Assembly (NCBI GenBank): GCA_016235155.1
Contig: JACRLW010000026.1
Location: 15,771-79,770 of the forward strand
Reading direction: 5' to 3'
Origin: Planctomycetota bacterium
Lineage (GTDB): Bacteria; Planctomycetota; UBA1135; UBA2386
Length of the DNA: 64,000 nucleotides
How positions within the stretch are numbered: position 1 is the first letter of the stretch; each line of letters begins with the position of its first letter. Made by a program: the position numbers and the translations under genes. The notes under the pieces are model-generated. The model saw only the letters and a program-made list of their open reading frames with translations, searched no databases and was not told the origin of the DNA. This document shows positions 24,658 through 33,275 of the stretch, in pieces.

Positions 24658-24690
24658 ACGGCAGCGAGCGGGGTTCCCGCTCGCTGCCGT
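24658..24690 (+). promoter_or_regulatory. Strong leader hairpin upstream of nusA
   Basis: ACGGCAGCGAGCG (24658-24670) is followed by GGGTTCC and then by its exact complement CGCTCGCTGCCGT (24678-24690), a perfect 13-bp stem that can extend by two pairs. Only a TTT follows, so it is a weak intrinsic terminator at best. Its position between promoter and nusA suggests an attenuator or processing site that could let NusA tune its own operon; this is inference. Confidence 0.6.
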
Positions 24691-24846
24691 TTCGGGGGCG
24701 TGCGGAGAGCCGTCTTCGCCCCCGGGAGCCTGTGACGCCCCCTCATCCCCGGACCGGCAGGCTTGGCGGCCTCCGCGGCCGTAGGACCGCGTCGGTCCTC
24801 GTCCGCGAAGCGTCAGGTCGGCCCGGTTCCATCCCGTGTTCCGACC

Positions 24847-26109
24847 ATGGCCTCTTCCGACATCCTTCGCTACGTCGAGTCGATCGCAAAGGACAAGGAG
24901 ATCGACGCCGAGCAGCTCATCGCCGCGATCGAGCAGTCCGTGGCCCAAGCCGTGGCCCGCAAGTACGGGATCGACGACCTCGGGATGCGCCTGGATCGCC
25001 AGTCCGGAGCCTGGGTCACCAACTACGAGATCGACCTCGAACGTGAAGGGCGCATCCTCGCCCAGGCCGTCAAGCAGGCGATCATCGGCCGCGTCCGCGA
25101 GGCGGAGCGCGACGTCCTGTTCGCGGAGTTCGAGTCGAAGATCGGCGAGATCGTCTCGGGGACGATCCAGCGCTTCGAAGGCGACACGACGATCGTGAAC
25201 CTCGGTCGCAACATGGAGGGCATCCTGCCGCGCGCCGAGAAAGTGCGCGGCGAGACCTACAACGTCGGCGACCGGATCCGGGCGCTCGTGCTCGAGGTCA
25301 AGAAGGCCGGGAGCCGGGTGAAGGTGATCCTGTCCCGCGGCCACCGCGACCTCGTGCGCGCGCTCTTCGAGCTCGAGGTGCCCGAGATCGCCGAAGGCGT
25401 GATCGCGATCCGTCGCATCGAACGCGAACCCGGCTACCGCACGAAACTTGCGGTCGACAGCGGCGACGAACGCGTCGACTGCGTCGGCGCCTGCGTCGGC
25501 GTCCGCGGCACGCGCATCAAGTCGATCATCGACGAGCTCAACGGCGAGCGCATCGACATCATCCGTTGGACCGAGAGCGCGGAGCAGCTGATCCGCAACG
25601 CCCTCAAGCCGGCGGAGATCTCCCACATCGAACTCGACGACGAGCGCAAGAAGGCGCTCGTGCTCGTCGACGAGGACCAACTGTCGCTGGCGATCGGCCG
25701 GCGCGGCCAGAACGTCCGGCTCGCGAGCCGCATGACGCACTGGGAGATCGACATCATGACTCGCGCCGAGCTCGAGAAGTCGTTCGCGGACGAGGACGGC
25801 GCCTCGAAGGCCGCAGCTCTCGCCGCGGCACGCGCGGCGGGCGAGACCACGGAGGGCGACGCAGTGGACGGTGACGCAGTGGACGGCGAACCCGCCGTTT
25901 CACGGGACGTCACTGCCGAGACCGCCGCGGGCGAGACCGCGACGGGCGAGACCGCGCACGCCGGTCCAACTGCGGACGACGGCAATCCCGCCGGCGCCGC
26001 CACGGGTGACGCGTCCGGCGACGGCGACGACACCGCGAGTGCGAACACGGGGACGTCGACGTCGTCCGCCGACACGAAACCCGAGAGTTCGAACCAGGAG
26101 CAGGCTTGA
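24847..26109 (+). CDS. nusA: Transcription termination/antitermination factor NusA
   Basis: 420 residues. The N-terminal RNA-polymerase-binding domain lies at about 1-98. The S1 domain is at about 99-170 (IVSGTIQRFEGDTTIVNLGR, then GILPRAE). KH1 follows (VDCVGACVGVRGTRIKSI) and KH2 (LSLAIGRRGQNVRLASRMT) ends near 315. The last 100 residues are a low-complexity Ala/Thr/Asp/Glu tail with no AR repeats. NusA binds RNA polymerase and controls pausing, termination and rRNA antitermination. ATG 24847 was chosen because the conserved domain starts there (ASSDILRYVESIAKDK); an in-frame earlier start adds only an Arg/Ser-rich leader. The stop overlaps the infB TTG. rimP, the usual gene before nusA, is absent. 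Confidence 0.96.
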   Translation: MASSDILRYVESIAKDKEIDAEQLIAAIEQSVAQAVARKYGIDDLGMRLDRQSGAWVTNYEIDLEREGRILAQAVKQAIIGRVREAERDVLFAEFESKIGEIVSGTIQRFEGDTTIVNLGRNMEGILPRAEKVRGETYNVGDRIRALVLEVKKAGSRVKVILSRGHRDLVRALFELEVPEIAEGVIAIRRIEREPGYRTKLAVDSGDERVDCVGACVGVRGTRIKSIIDELNGERIDIIRWTESAEQLIRNALKPAEISHIELDDERKKALVLVDEDQLSLAIGRRGQNVRLASRMTHWEIDIMTRAELEKSFADEDGASKAAALAAARAAGETTEGDAVDGDAVDGEPAVSRDVTAETAAGETATGETAHAGPTADDGNPAGAATGDASGDGDDTASANTGTSTSSADTKPESSNQEQA

Positions 26110-27314
26110 CCAAGGTCCGCGTCTACGAGCTGGCAAAAGAGTACGGGCTGAAGGGCCCCGAACTCGCGAAGGAGCTCAAGGAGCTCGGCTTCGCGGCCAT
26201 CAAGTCCCACATGGCCGTGCTGGACGACGCGCAGCAGCTCCAGGTCCGCGCCGTCATCGAGACCCAGTTGCTCACGCAGCGCTCCGCGGCCGCGACTCCG
26301 GTCGTCGAAGCGGAGCCGGCGCGCACCGAAGCGCCCGGCCTCAAGCGCAAGGCGCTGCCCGGCTCCGCTCCGACGCCGACCGGGACGGGCGAGGCGGTGG
26401 CCGCCGAGCCGTCGCGCAAGCCGCTCCCGGACAAACTCGAGCGCAAGCGCCTGCCCGAGCCGCTCCGCAAGGAAGCGCCCAAGCCGGCCCCGCAGAAGCG
26501 CCGCGGGGACGAGCAGCCGGAGGCAACTCCGACTCGCGAAGCGACGCCCGCTCCCCGCGAGATCGCCGAGGAGTCCCACGAGGCGAGCGTCGCGACGCCC
26601 ACGCCGACGCCGCAGGAGACGACCGCCGCACGGGAAACCCCGTCGATGCGCGAACTGCCGCCGCGTGAGCACGGCCCGCGCGAAGTTCCGCAACCCAAAG
26701 AGCCGCGCGTCGAGACCGTCGCGATGCCGCCGGCCGCGAGTGCGGTCGTCGACGCCCCGCGAGAGACCACGTCGCCGGAACCGGAAGCCGCCGAGGCTGT
26801 CGTCGGCGAAGACGTCGGAGTCCGACCGATCGAGAGCGAGGAAACCCTGGCCGCGAGCGCACAGGTGAGCGAGACGACCGCCGTGCGCCATCCGGCGCGC
26901 AAGCACGAAGCGTCACCCGACGCCGCACCGATCCCGACCGAACCGACCGTGCCCATCGGGCCGACGGTGAAACGCCTGCTCGTCCCCGAGGCGAAGGCCA
27001 AGGTGCTCGGACGCATCGAACTGCCGCCCGAGGCGATCCGCGACGCGCAGCGTCGCTCGGCGCCGGCGCAGGCGCGCAACCCGGGCAACGTCGATCGGAA
27101 CCTGCGACAGGCCGCGCTGCGGAGCACGCAGAGCCGCTCCGCCGCACCGCGCGGTCGGCCGGCGCCGGGTGCACAGAGCGGCGCACGCCGCGGACCCGCG
27201 CCGACCTCCGGTCCGAGCGGCCGGCCGCGACCGGGTGGCCGCGGCGGCAAGCGAGGCGGCGGCGGACTGTCGTCGACCTCACGGTCAAGGCGCTCTCCGA
27301 GGCGCTCGGCGTGA
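26106..27314 (+). CDS. infB: Translation initiation factor IF-2, N-terminal part (frame broken near 27260)
   Basis: This 402-residue frame holds the first IF2_N module ([20 protein letters not shown], residues about 4-55). A long Pro/Glu/Arg linker with RKALPG/RKPLPD-type repeats follows, then an Arg/Gly-rich stretch. It starts at TTG overlapping the nusA stop (TTGA). Past about 27265 the frame turns into nonsense ([14 protein letters not shown]) while the frame one base back continues as conserved IF2 sequence. The linker and the C-terminal half therefore belong to one gene interrupted by a one-base loss or a real -1 shift. As read, this fragment lacks the GTPase and would not be functional alone. 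Confidence 0.85.
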   Translation: MTKVRVYELAKEYGLKGPELAKELKELGFAAIKSHMAVLDDAQQLQVRAVIETQLLTQRSAAATPVVEAEPARTEAPGLKRKALPGSAPTPTGTGEAVAAEPSRKPLPDKLERKRLPEPLRKEAPKPAPQKRRGDEQPEATPTREATPAPREIAEESHEASVATPTPTPQETTAARETPSMRELPPREHGPREVPQPKEPRVETVAMPPAASAVVDAPRETTSPEPEAAEAVVGEDVGVRPIESEETLAASAQVSETTAVRHPARKHEASPDAAPIPTEPTVPIGPTVKRLLVPEAKAKVLGRIELPPEAIRDAQRRSAPAQARNPGNVDRNLRQAALRSTQSRSAAPRGRPAPGAQSGARRGPAPTSGPSGRPRPGGRGGKRGGGGLSSTSRSRRSPRRSA

Positions 27315-29023
27315 AGGTCAACGACCTGATCGCGACGCTCACGTTCAAGCTCGGCGTCATCGGCAAGAACATCAACTCGTTCCTGACCAACGACGAGGTC
27401 GAACTGATCGGCCTCGAGGTCAACCGGAACATCAAGATCGTCGAGCGCCAGGAAGCCGAGGCGGAGTTGCTCTCCGACCTGCAGGCGGCGCACGCCGACG
27501 TCGACACCGAGCCGCGCGCGCCGGTGGTGACGTTCATGGGCCACGTCGACCACGGCAAGACCTCGCTGCTCGACGCGCTGCGCAAGAGCGACGTCGCCGA
27601 GGGCGAAGCGGGCGGCATCACCCAGCACATCGGCGCCTACAAGGTCACCTGGCACGACGGCAGCGAGTTCGTCGTGCTCGACACGCCGGGCCACGAGGCG
27701 TTCACGTCGATGCGCGCCCGCGGCGCGAAGCTGACGGACATCGTCGTGCTCGTCGTCGCGGCGGACGACGGCGTCATGCCGCAGACCGAGGAGGCGATCG
27801 CGCACGCGACCGACGCGGGGACGAAGATCGTCGTCGCGATCAACAAGTGCGACAAACCCGAGGCTCGGCCGATGCAGGTCAAGCAACAGCTCGCCGTGAA
27901 GGGCCTGCAACCCGAGGAGTGGGGCGGCGAAGTCGCGATGGTCGAGGTGTCCGCGACGACCAGGCTGGGCCTCGATGCGCTCGTCGAGCGCATCATGCTC
28001 GAGGCCGAGATCATGCAGCTCTCCGCGAAGTCCGACGCCCCCGGCGAAGCGGTCGTCGTGGAGTCGCGCCAGAGCCCCGAGCAGGGCGTCGTCGTCAACG
28101 TGCTCGTCACGAACGGCACGCTCCGGGTCAAGGACACCGTTCTGTGCGGCGGGAGTCTCGCGCGCGTCCGCGGGCTGGTCGACGACCACGGCCGCCAGAT
28201 CAAGGACGCCGGGCCGTCCACCCCGATCGCGTTGATGGGTCTCGACGCCCTGCCGATGCCGGGCGACCGCCTCTACGTCATCACCGACGTGAAGAAGGCC
28301 AAGGAGGTCGCCGAGGACCGCCAGCGCACCGCGCGGACCCTGTCGCTCGCCGAGCGCTCGAAGATGACCGCCGAGACGCTGCGCGCGCAGCTCGAGCAGC
28401 GCACCGTCGAGGAGATCAAGATCATCCTCAAGGCCGACGTGATGGGTTCGCTCGAGCCGATCCGCCAGAGCCTCGCGAAGCTCAACACCGAAGAGGTGAA
28501 GGTCAACGTGATCCACTCCGCGCTCGGCGGCATCACGGAGACCGACGTGTCGCTCGCCCAGGCGTCGGGCGCGATGGTCATCGGGTTCAACTCGGTCGCC
28601 GACCAGTCGGCGCGCCAGGCCGCGGAACGCGCGGGCGTCACGATCCGCTTCTACGACGTGATCTACAACCTCATCGACGACGCCAAGCTCGCGATGGAGG
28701 GCAAGCTCAAGCCGGAAGAGGTCGAGGAAGTGCTCGGCCACGCCGAGATCCGCGCGATCTTCCGCTCGAGCAAGTTCGGCAACATCGCCGGCTGCTTCGT
28801 CGTCGACGGCCTCGTGCGCCGCGCCGCGAGCGTGCGCCTGTCGCGCGATGGACGCGTCGTCTACACCGGCGCGCTCGCCTCGCTGCGCCGCGAGAAGGAC
28901 GACGTCCGCGAGGTCAAGGGCGGCTTCGAGTGCGGAATGGTCCTCAAGGACTTCAACGACATCAAGGAAGGCGACCAGCTCGAGTTCTTCACCGTGAAGC
29001 TGGTCAAGCGGACGCTCGATTGA
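27311..29023 (+). CDS. infB: Translation initiation factor IF-2, GTPase and C-terminal part
   Basis: The second part of IF-2. The G-domain motifs are [15 protein letters not shown] (G1), [10 protein letters not shown] (G2), [11 protein letters not shown] (G3), NKCDKPEA (G4) and SATTRLGLD (G5). Domains II, III and IV follow ([20 protein letters not shown]). It delivers initiator tRNA to the ribosome with GTP. The given start is GTG 27311, but the same frame is clearly coding from about 27263: [20 protein letters not shown] is the second IF2_N helix set. Either a sequencing deletion joined to the upstream frame, or expression from an internal start, must be considered. DUF503 and rbfA follow on the same transcript. 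Confidence 0.93.
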   Translation: MKVNDLIATLTFKLGVIGKNINSFLTNDEVELIGLEVNRNIKIVERQEAEAELLSDLQAAHADVDTEPRAPVVTFMGHVDHGKTSLLDALRKSDVAEGEAGGITQHIGAYKVTWHDGSEFVVLDTPGHEAFTSMRARGAKLTDIVVLVVAADDGVMPQTEEAIAHATDAGTKIVVAINKCDKPEARPMQVKQQLAVKGLQPEEWGGEVAMVEVSATTRLGLDALVERIMLEAEIMQLSAKSDAPGEAVVVESRQSPEQGVVVNVLVTNGTLRVKDTVLCGGSLARVRGLVDDHGRQIKDAGPSTPIALMGLDALPMPGDRLYVITDVKKAKEVAEDRQRTARTLSLAERSKMTAETLRAQLEQRTVEEIKIILKADVMGSLEPIRQSLAKLNTEEVKVNVIHSALGGITETDVSLAQASGAMVIGFNSVADQSARQAAERAGVTIRFYDVIYNLIDDAKLAMEGKLKPEEVEEVLGHAEIRAIFRSSKFGNIAGCFVVDGLVRRAASVRLSRDGRVVYTGALASLRREKDDVREVKGGFECGMVLKDFNDIKEGDQLEFFTVKLVKRTLD

Positions 29024-29065
29024 TCGCGGACCGCATCGACGCGGCCGCGACGCGGAGCGTTCTCC

Positions 29066-29356
29066 ATGTTCATCGGCGTCCTCCAGTTCACGATGGCGAT
29101 CCCGCACTCGGAATCGCTGAAGGACAAGCGCTCGGTCGTGCGCGCGCTGAAAGACCGGGCACGGCGTGAGTTCAACGTCGCGATCGCGGAGACCGAGGAC
29201 CTCGACGACTGCGCGATCGCCACGTTCGGCGCCGCGATGGTGAGCAACGACGTCGCCTACCTCAACGGCGCCCTCGACAAGCTCATCGACTGGCTCGAAG
29301 ACTTCCGCGACGCGCGACTCGAGGAGCACGAACTCGAGATCCTGAGGCCGAGATGA
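29066..29356 (+). CDS. DUF503 (YlxP-like) protein
   Basis: The 96-residue protein matches the DUF503/YlxP family (MFIGVLQFTMAIPHSESLKD, then KRSVVRALKDR and a C-terminal DWLEDFRDARLEEHELEIL). These small ferredoxin-fold proteins are found beside infB and rbfA in many bacteria and are thought to act in ribosome or RNA-related steps, without proven chemistry. Its ATGA overlap with rbfA supports the operon reading. Confidence 0.95.
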   Translation: MFIGVLQFTMAIPHSESLKDKRSVVRALKDRARREFNVAIAETEDLDDCAIATFGAAMVSNDVAYLNGALDKLIDWLEDFRDARLEEHELEILRPR

Positions 29357-29814
29357 ACGAACGCCGCCAACGCCGCATCGAGTCGCTGATCAAGGAGCGC
29401 GTCGCGGAGATCGTCGATCGCGACCTCGCCGATCCGCGCCGCGGACTCGTGACGATCACCCGCGTGAAGGTCGACAAGGACCTGCAGGTCTGCCTGGTGT
29501 TCTGGTCGGCGCTCGGCGGCGCGGCCGAGCAGGCACGGAACGCCCAGGTGCTCGCGGGAGCCTCGCGCTACGTGCAGAACCAGGTCGCACCGATGTTGCG
29601 CACGCGCACGATGCCGCGGCTGAAGTTCGTCCACGACGACGGCATCGAGGGCGCGCTGCGCATCGACGGCATCCTCGGCGAACTGCGCACGGAGCGCGCG
29701 ACCCGTGAGCCCGCGGCCGACCCGGTGCCGGACGGCGATCCGGGCGCCGGGGATCCGGCAGGCGAGGACGGACCACCGGACCGTGCACCCGGCACTCCTC
29801 CCGCGGACGCGTGA
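29353..29814 (+). CDS. rbfA: Ribosome-binding factor A
   Basis: 153 residues. Residues 1-115 are the KH-like RbfA fold (RRQRRIESLIKERVAEIVDR, RGLVTITRVKVDKDLQVCLVF, ASRYVQNQVAPMLRTRTMPR, LKFVHDDGIEG). They bind the 30S subunit during 16S maturation. The last 40 residues are an Asp/Pro/Gly-rich acidic tail not needed for the fold. It is the last gene of the nusA operon seen here; truB and rpsO do not follow. Confidence 0.95.
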   Translation: MNERRQRRIESLIKERVAEIVDRDLADPRRGLVTITRVKVDKDLQVCLVFWSALGGAAEQARNAQVLAGASRYVQNQVAPMLRTRTMPRLKFVHDDGIEGALRIDGILGELRTERATREPAADPVPDGDPGAGDPAGEDGPPDRAPGTPPADA

Positions 29815-29884
29815 CGGAAGCTCGCCCGACGCGGAGGATTCGCGGCGCTGGTTCGTCCCGCGCCGTTCCCCAGGAGATCCCGTC

Positions 29885-30832
29885 ATGCTTCTGACCCGTC
29901 CCGCGCTGTCTTGCCTCTTCACCGCCTGCGTGTCCGTCGTCCCGCTCATCGCGCAGGAGGACGCCGCCGTCGCACCGCTTGGACTCGCCGAGGTCGCCGC
30001 GCGCATGCGCGCGCTGCCGGGCGTCGCGTTCAAGACCTTCGAGGAGCAGGACCAGGCGATGGTCCGGCGCTTCCGCCGGATGATGCCGCAGGGCGCGCGC
30101 GAGACGGAACTCTCCGGACGGTCGGCGGGCGAGCTGCTCGTGGCGAGCGTGTTCGACGGCGAGCACGAAGTCGTCCTCTCCGGCGCGCGCATGGTCGCCC
30201 GCACCGCCGACGGCGAATGGCGGGCGCGCCGCGGCGTCACGGTCGACGGGCGGCCGCTGCCCTTCCTCTTCGACCCCGCGCTGTTCTTCGAGCGCCTCGC
30301 CGATGCCGTCGAGTCCGCCAAGGACGAGCGCCGCGAGGCCACGACCTGGCGCGAGAAGCCGTGGCAGGTCGTCACCGTGACCTTTGACGAGGAGGCCGCG
30401 CGCGATCTCGTGCTCGGCGGCGCCGTGCCGCGGGTCGGCGGCGGCATGCGGGGCGCGATCATGATCGGCGGCCCGGACCTCGGCGGCGACGACCCGCCGG
30501 AGATCACGATCGACGTCGCGTTGTGGATCGATCCGCAGACCGGCCTCTGCCACCGCATGAAGGCGAGCGCCTACGAGGTCAGCGACGTGCCGGACAACGT
30601 GCACATCCAGATCGAGGGCGACGCGGGCGAAGCCGAGGACGCCGGCGAGAAGGTCAAGGAGCTCGATGCCGACGGCAAGCGGATCTACAAGGGCGGGCTC
30701 CCGGTGCGCGCCGTCGACTCGTCGACCTCCGCGATGCACTTCGAGGTCGAGTTGAGTGCGCACGGAACGACCGAAGCTCCGAAGCTCGACGCCACCGCGC
30801 TCGCCCGTCTGGGCGTCGCCGGCGACAAGTAG
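29885..30832 (+). CDS. Exported protein, LolA/LppX-like fold possible
   Basis: This 315-residue protein has a signal peptide (about 1-23, ending PLIAQ). The body alternates strands as in LolA/LppX- or MucB-type lipoprotein-binding folds, with VTFDEEAARDLVLGG and TIDVALWIDPQTGLCHRMKA, the latter being the classic 'DxxTGL' strand turn of that fold. AGGAGA lies 7 bases before the ATG at 29885, one of the few clear Shine-Dalgarno sites here, which fixes the start. Part of the upstream frame is inside rbfA and was excluded. Function unknown; a periplasmic lipid- or lipoprotein-binding role is inference. Confidence 0.75.
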   Translation: MLLTRPALSCLFTACVSVVPLIAQEDAAVAPLGLAEVAARMRALPGVAFKTFEEQDQAMVRRFRRMMPQGARETELSGRSAGELLVASVFDGEHEVVLSGARMVARTADGEWRARRGVTVDGRPLPFLFDPALFFERLADAVESAKDERREATTWREKPWQVVTVTFDEEAARDLVLGGAVPRVGGGMRGAIMIGGPDLGGDDPPEITIDVALWIDPQTGLCHRMKASAYEVSDVPDNVHIQIEGDAGEAEDAGEKVKELDADGKRIYKGGLPVRAVDSSTSAMHFEVELSAHGTTEAPKLDATALARLGVAGDK

Positions 30833-30842
30833 TGTCCTTCGC

Positions 30843-31901
30843 TCACGCGCGCACGACGACCGCGTGATCGCCGCGCGCGCGGAAGGCGCCGACGACCGCG
30901 GCGGCAAGCGTGCCCGCGTCGTTGAGACGCCGCGTCGCGAGCGTCGCGATGCGCTCGGGCAGCGCCAGCAGCAGTCCGCCCGAGGTCTCGGCGTCGAAGA
31001 TCATCGACGCGAGCGCATCGTCGACGCCGGCGTCGATCGCGACGCGAGCCGATCCCGCGACGCGTGCCTTCTTCCCGCCGCCGGAGACCGCTCCGGTGCG
31101 CGCGAGTTCGAGCGCGCCGGCGAAGACCGGCAGCGCGCCGGAACGGAGTTCGAGCGTGAGCCTGGCGCCGTCGGCCATCTCGCGGCCGTGACCGGCCAAC
31201 CCGAACCCGGTGACGTCGGTCGCGCCGTGCACCTCGAGATCGAGGACAGCACGCGCCGCGGCGCGGTTCAGCGTCGCCATCTGCTGCATCGCACGCAGGA
31301 CGAGTTCGCCGTCCGCGTCGACCAGGCCCTTCTTGATCGCCGTCGACACGGTGCCCATTCCCAGCGGCTTGGTGAGGATCGCGACGTCGCCCTCGCGCGC
31401 ACCCGCGTTCCGCCAGAAGCGGTCGGGATGCACGATGCCCGTCACCGCGAGACCGTACTTCACCTCGTTGTCGCGCACCGAGTGACCGCCCGCGAGGGCA
31501 CCGCCGGCTTCGCGGATCTTCTCGAGCCCACCGGCGAGGACTTCGCCGAGCAACTCGAGGTCGAGCTCGGCGGGCCACCCGACGATGTTGAGCGCGGTCA
31601 GCACCTCGCCCCCCATCGCGAAGACGTCGGACAGGGCGTTCGCCGCGGCGATGCGTCCGAACCAGCGAGCGTCGTCGACGATCGGCGGGAAGAAGTCCGT
31701 CGTGACGACGAGCGCGCGATCGGCGTCGAGACGATAGACCCCCGCGTCCTCGAACCCCTCGGTGCCGGCGAGGAGCGCGGGATGATGGAGCGGCCCCAAC
31801 TTGGCGAGGACCTGACCCAGGCCCTCGGACGGCAGTTTGGCGGCTCAACCCGCGGCGCAGGACCAGTGGGTCAGCCGCTTGTCGTTCGGATCGGGGGTCA
31901 T
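30843..31901 (-). CDS. selD: Selenophosphate synthetase SelD, itself selenocysteine-containing (in-frame UGA)
   Basis: Read through one UGA, this is a 352-residue SelD that makes selenophosphate from selenide and ATP. From ATG 31901 the protein runs through SCAAG, the UGA at 31847-31845 (residue 19), then AAKLPSEGLGQVLAKLG. The UGA falls exactly where E. coli SelD has its active-site Cys17, three residues before the essential lysine (here K22). Downstream are TTDFFPPIVDDARWFGRIAA, NALSDVFAMGG, LAGGHSVRDNEVKYGLAVTG, ATDVTGFGLAGHG and DAETSGGLLLALP, all standard. A SECIS-like hairpin follows the UGA. An alternative start at TTG 31799 would lose the catalytic N terminus and is unlikely. It lies 32 bases after selA in the same operon. 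Confidence 0.93.
31806..31826 (-). promoter_or_regulatory. SECIS-like hairpin in selD mRNA
   Basis: On the minus strand GAGGGCCT, a GGGTC loop and AGGTCCTC form an 8-pair stem with one G-U pair. The stem begins 18 bases and the loop 26 bases after the UGA, inside the 16-37 base window typical for bacterial SECIS elements. The loop contains GGUC, as in the E. coli fdhF SECIS. SelB would bind it to deliver selenocysteyl-tRNA. Confidence 0.7.
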
Positions 31902-31933
31902 CGGGTCGGGAAGGAGTGGCGAAGGGGACGGAG

Positions 31934-33247
31934 TCAGCACGAGAGTGCGGAGCGGATCACGCGCGCGACCTCGTCGAGGTCTTCGTCGGCGAGCGTGCGC
32001 GCATCGAGCCAGACGGCGTCGTCGGCGACGCGGCAGAACACCGCGGGCCGCGCGAACTGACGCAGTCGTTCCGCGACTCTTGCGCCGCCGGGAAGCACGA
32101 CCGCGAACGACGGCAACGCGCGCGCCGGATTCGCGCCGCTGCCCGCGAAGGACTCGCTCACGCGCACGCTCGCGCCGTCGATCGACAGCGCAACGGACAG
32201 GCGCGTGGCGACGTCGCAAAGGGCATCGGGACTGCGCGCGATCGCGCGCAGCGCGGGGACCTCCGCGAGCGGGTCACCGTCGCGATAGATCAGGAGCGTC
32301 GCCTCGAGCGCGGCGAGCGTCAGCTTGTCGCAGCGGACGGCGCGGTAGAGCGGGTGCGCGCGGATGCGTGCGACGAGCGCCGCGTCGCCGAGCACGATCC
32401 CGCACTGCGGTCCGCCGAGCAGCTTGTCGCCCGAGAACGACACGACATTCACGCCCGCCGCGAGGCTGTCGCGGACCCGCGGTTCGTCGCCGAGTCCCTC
32501 CGGCACTTCGGGCGCGAGCAGGCCCGAGCCGAGATCGTCGAACACGCAAACGCCACGGGCGCGGCCGAGGGTCGCGAGTTCGCCGAGCGCGGGCGACGCG
32601 CAGAAGCCGAGCACGCGGAAGTTGCTGGTGTGGACCTTCAGCAGCATCGCGGTCGCGGGACCGATCGCGCGCTCGTAGTCGCGGAGGTGCGTACGGTTCG
32701 TCGTGCCGACCTCGACCATGCGGCAGCCGGACTGAGCCATCACGTCCGGCATGCGGAAGCCGCCGCCGATCTCCACGAGTTCGCCGCGCGACACCACGAC
32801 TTCGCGGCCCTCGGCCAGCGCGCGCAGCACGAGCACGACGGCCGCCGCGTTGTTGTTGACGACAATCGCCGCCGGCGCGCCGGTCAGCTCCGTGAGCAGC
32901 GCCGCGACGGCCTCCTCGCGCTGGTTTCGCTGGCCGGATCTCGGGTCGACCTCCACCACCGCGTAGCCCGCGGCGATCCCCGTCGCGTTGATCACCCGCC
33001 GGTGTCGCTGCGCCAGGCTCGCGTGCACCGCTTCCCGCAGTCGGGCGACCAGCGCGTCGCGCGTCGCATCGGATCGACCCAGCGACCCGTCGCGGACGGC
33101 GTCGCGCACCGCGTCCAACAAGCGTCGTGCTTCACGGACGACGGCGCGCTGCGGCAGATCCGAGAGGCGAGCGTCGCGAGCAATCGCATCCACCGCGGGC
33201 AAGCCGCGCAGGAGGTCGGCGACGTCGCTGCGGTCCGTGGTGTCCAT
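31934..33247 (-). CDS. selA: L-seryl-tRNA(Sec) selenium transferase SelA, with an internal ~20-residue gap
   Basis: A 437-residue PLP enzyme that converts Ser-tRNA(Sec) to Sec-tRNA(Sec). SelA motifs are clear: LLRGLPAVDAIARD at the N terminus, HRRVINATG, IVVNNNAAAVVLVLRAL, VVSRGELVEIGGGFRMPDVM, EVGTTNRTHLRDY, LLKVHTSNF and VSFSGDKLLGGPQCGI with the PLP lysine. Between NATG and GYAVVEVD the family normally has VLHTNLGRA plus about a dozen residues. Here NATG runs straight into IAAGYAVVEVD, so about 20-22 residues including the NLGR arginine are missing without a frame change. The enzyme may be impaired, or the gap may be an assembly error. ATG 33247 is preferred over ATG 33268. selD follows 32 bases later. 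Confidence 0.9.
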   Translation of the reverse strand: MDTTDRSDVADLLRGLPAVDAIARDARLSDLPQRAVVREARRLLDAVRDAVRDGSLGRSDATRDALVARLREAVHASLAQRHRRVINATGIAAGYAVVEVDPRSGQRNQREEAVAALLTELTGAPAAIVVNNNAAAVVLVLRALAEGREVVVSRGELVEIGGGFRMPDVMAQSGCRMVEVGTTNRTHLRDYERAIGPATAMLLKVHTSNFRVLGFCASPALGELATLGRARGVCVFDDLGSGLLAPEVPEGLGDEPRVRDSLAAGVNVVSFSGDKLLGGPQCGIVLGDAALVARIRAHPLYRAVRCDKLTLAALEATLLIYRDGDPLAEVPALRAIARSPDALCDVATRLSVALSIDGASVRVSESFAGSGANPARALPSFAVVLPGGARVAERLRQFARPAVFCRVADDAVWLDARTLADEDLDEVARVIRSALSC

Positions 33248-33262
33248 CGTTCGGAGCGTCGC

Positions 33263-33269
33263 TACCATA
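33263..33269. promoter_or_regulatory. Overlapping divergent -10 elements for recJ and selA
   Basis: The word TACCATA is TACCAT (33263-33268) for recJ on the plus strand, ending 7 bases before its ATG, and TATGGT (33269-33264) for selA on the minus strand, ending 16 bases before its ATG. One seven-base core could thus serve both genes, which would then be transcribed mutually exclusively. Confidence 0.45.
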
Positions 33270-33275
33270 GCCGCG

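Noticed and set aside
24658-24692. Hairpin as an intrinsic terminator of the GNAT operon
   Set aside because: The GNAT genes are transcribed away from it, so it cannot end them, and only three T follow. It lies in the nusA leader instead.
27311-27322. TGA at the end of the first infB frame as a selenocysteine codon
   Set aside because: The sequence before it ([14 protein letters not shown]) is already out of the conserved frame, and no hairpin suits. The adjacent frame explains the protein fully.
26123-29329. Open frame of over 1000 codons antisense to infB
   Set aside because: It mirrors the conserved IF-2 gene; the composition (Arg, Asp, Leu) is typical of reversed GC-rich coding and no motif is present.
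30843-31799. selD starting at TTG 31799
   Set aside because: This start removes the active-site Cys/Sec and the ATP-binding lysine that all SelD need. The upstream frame through the UGA restores them.
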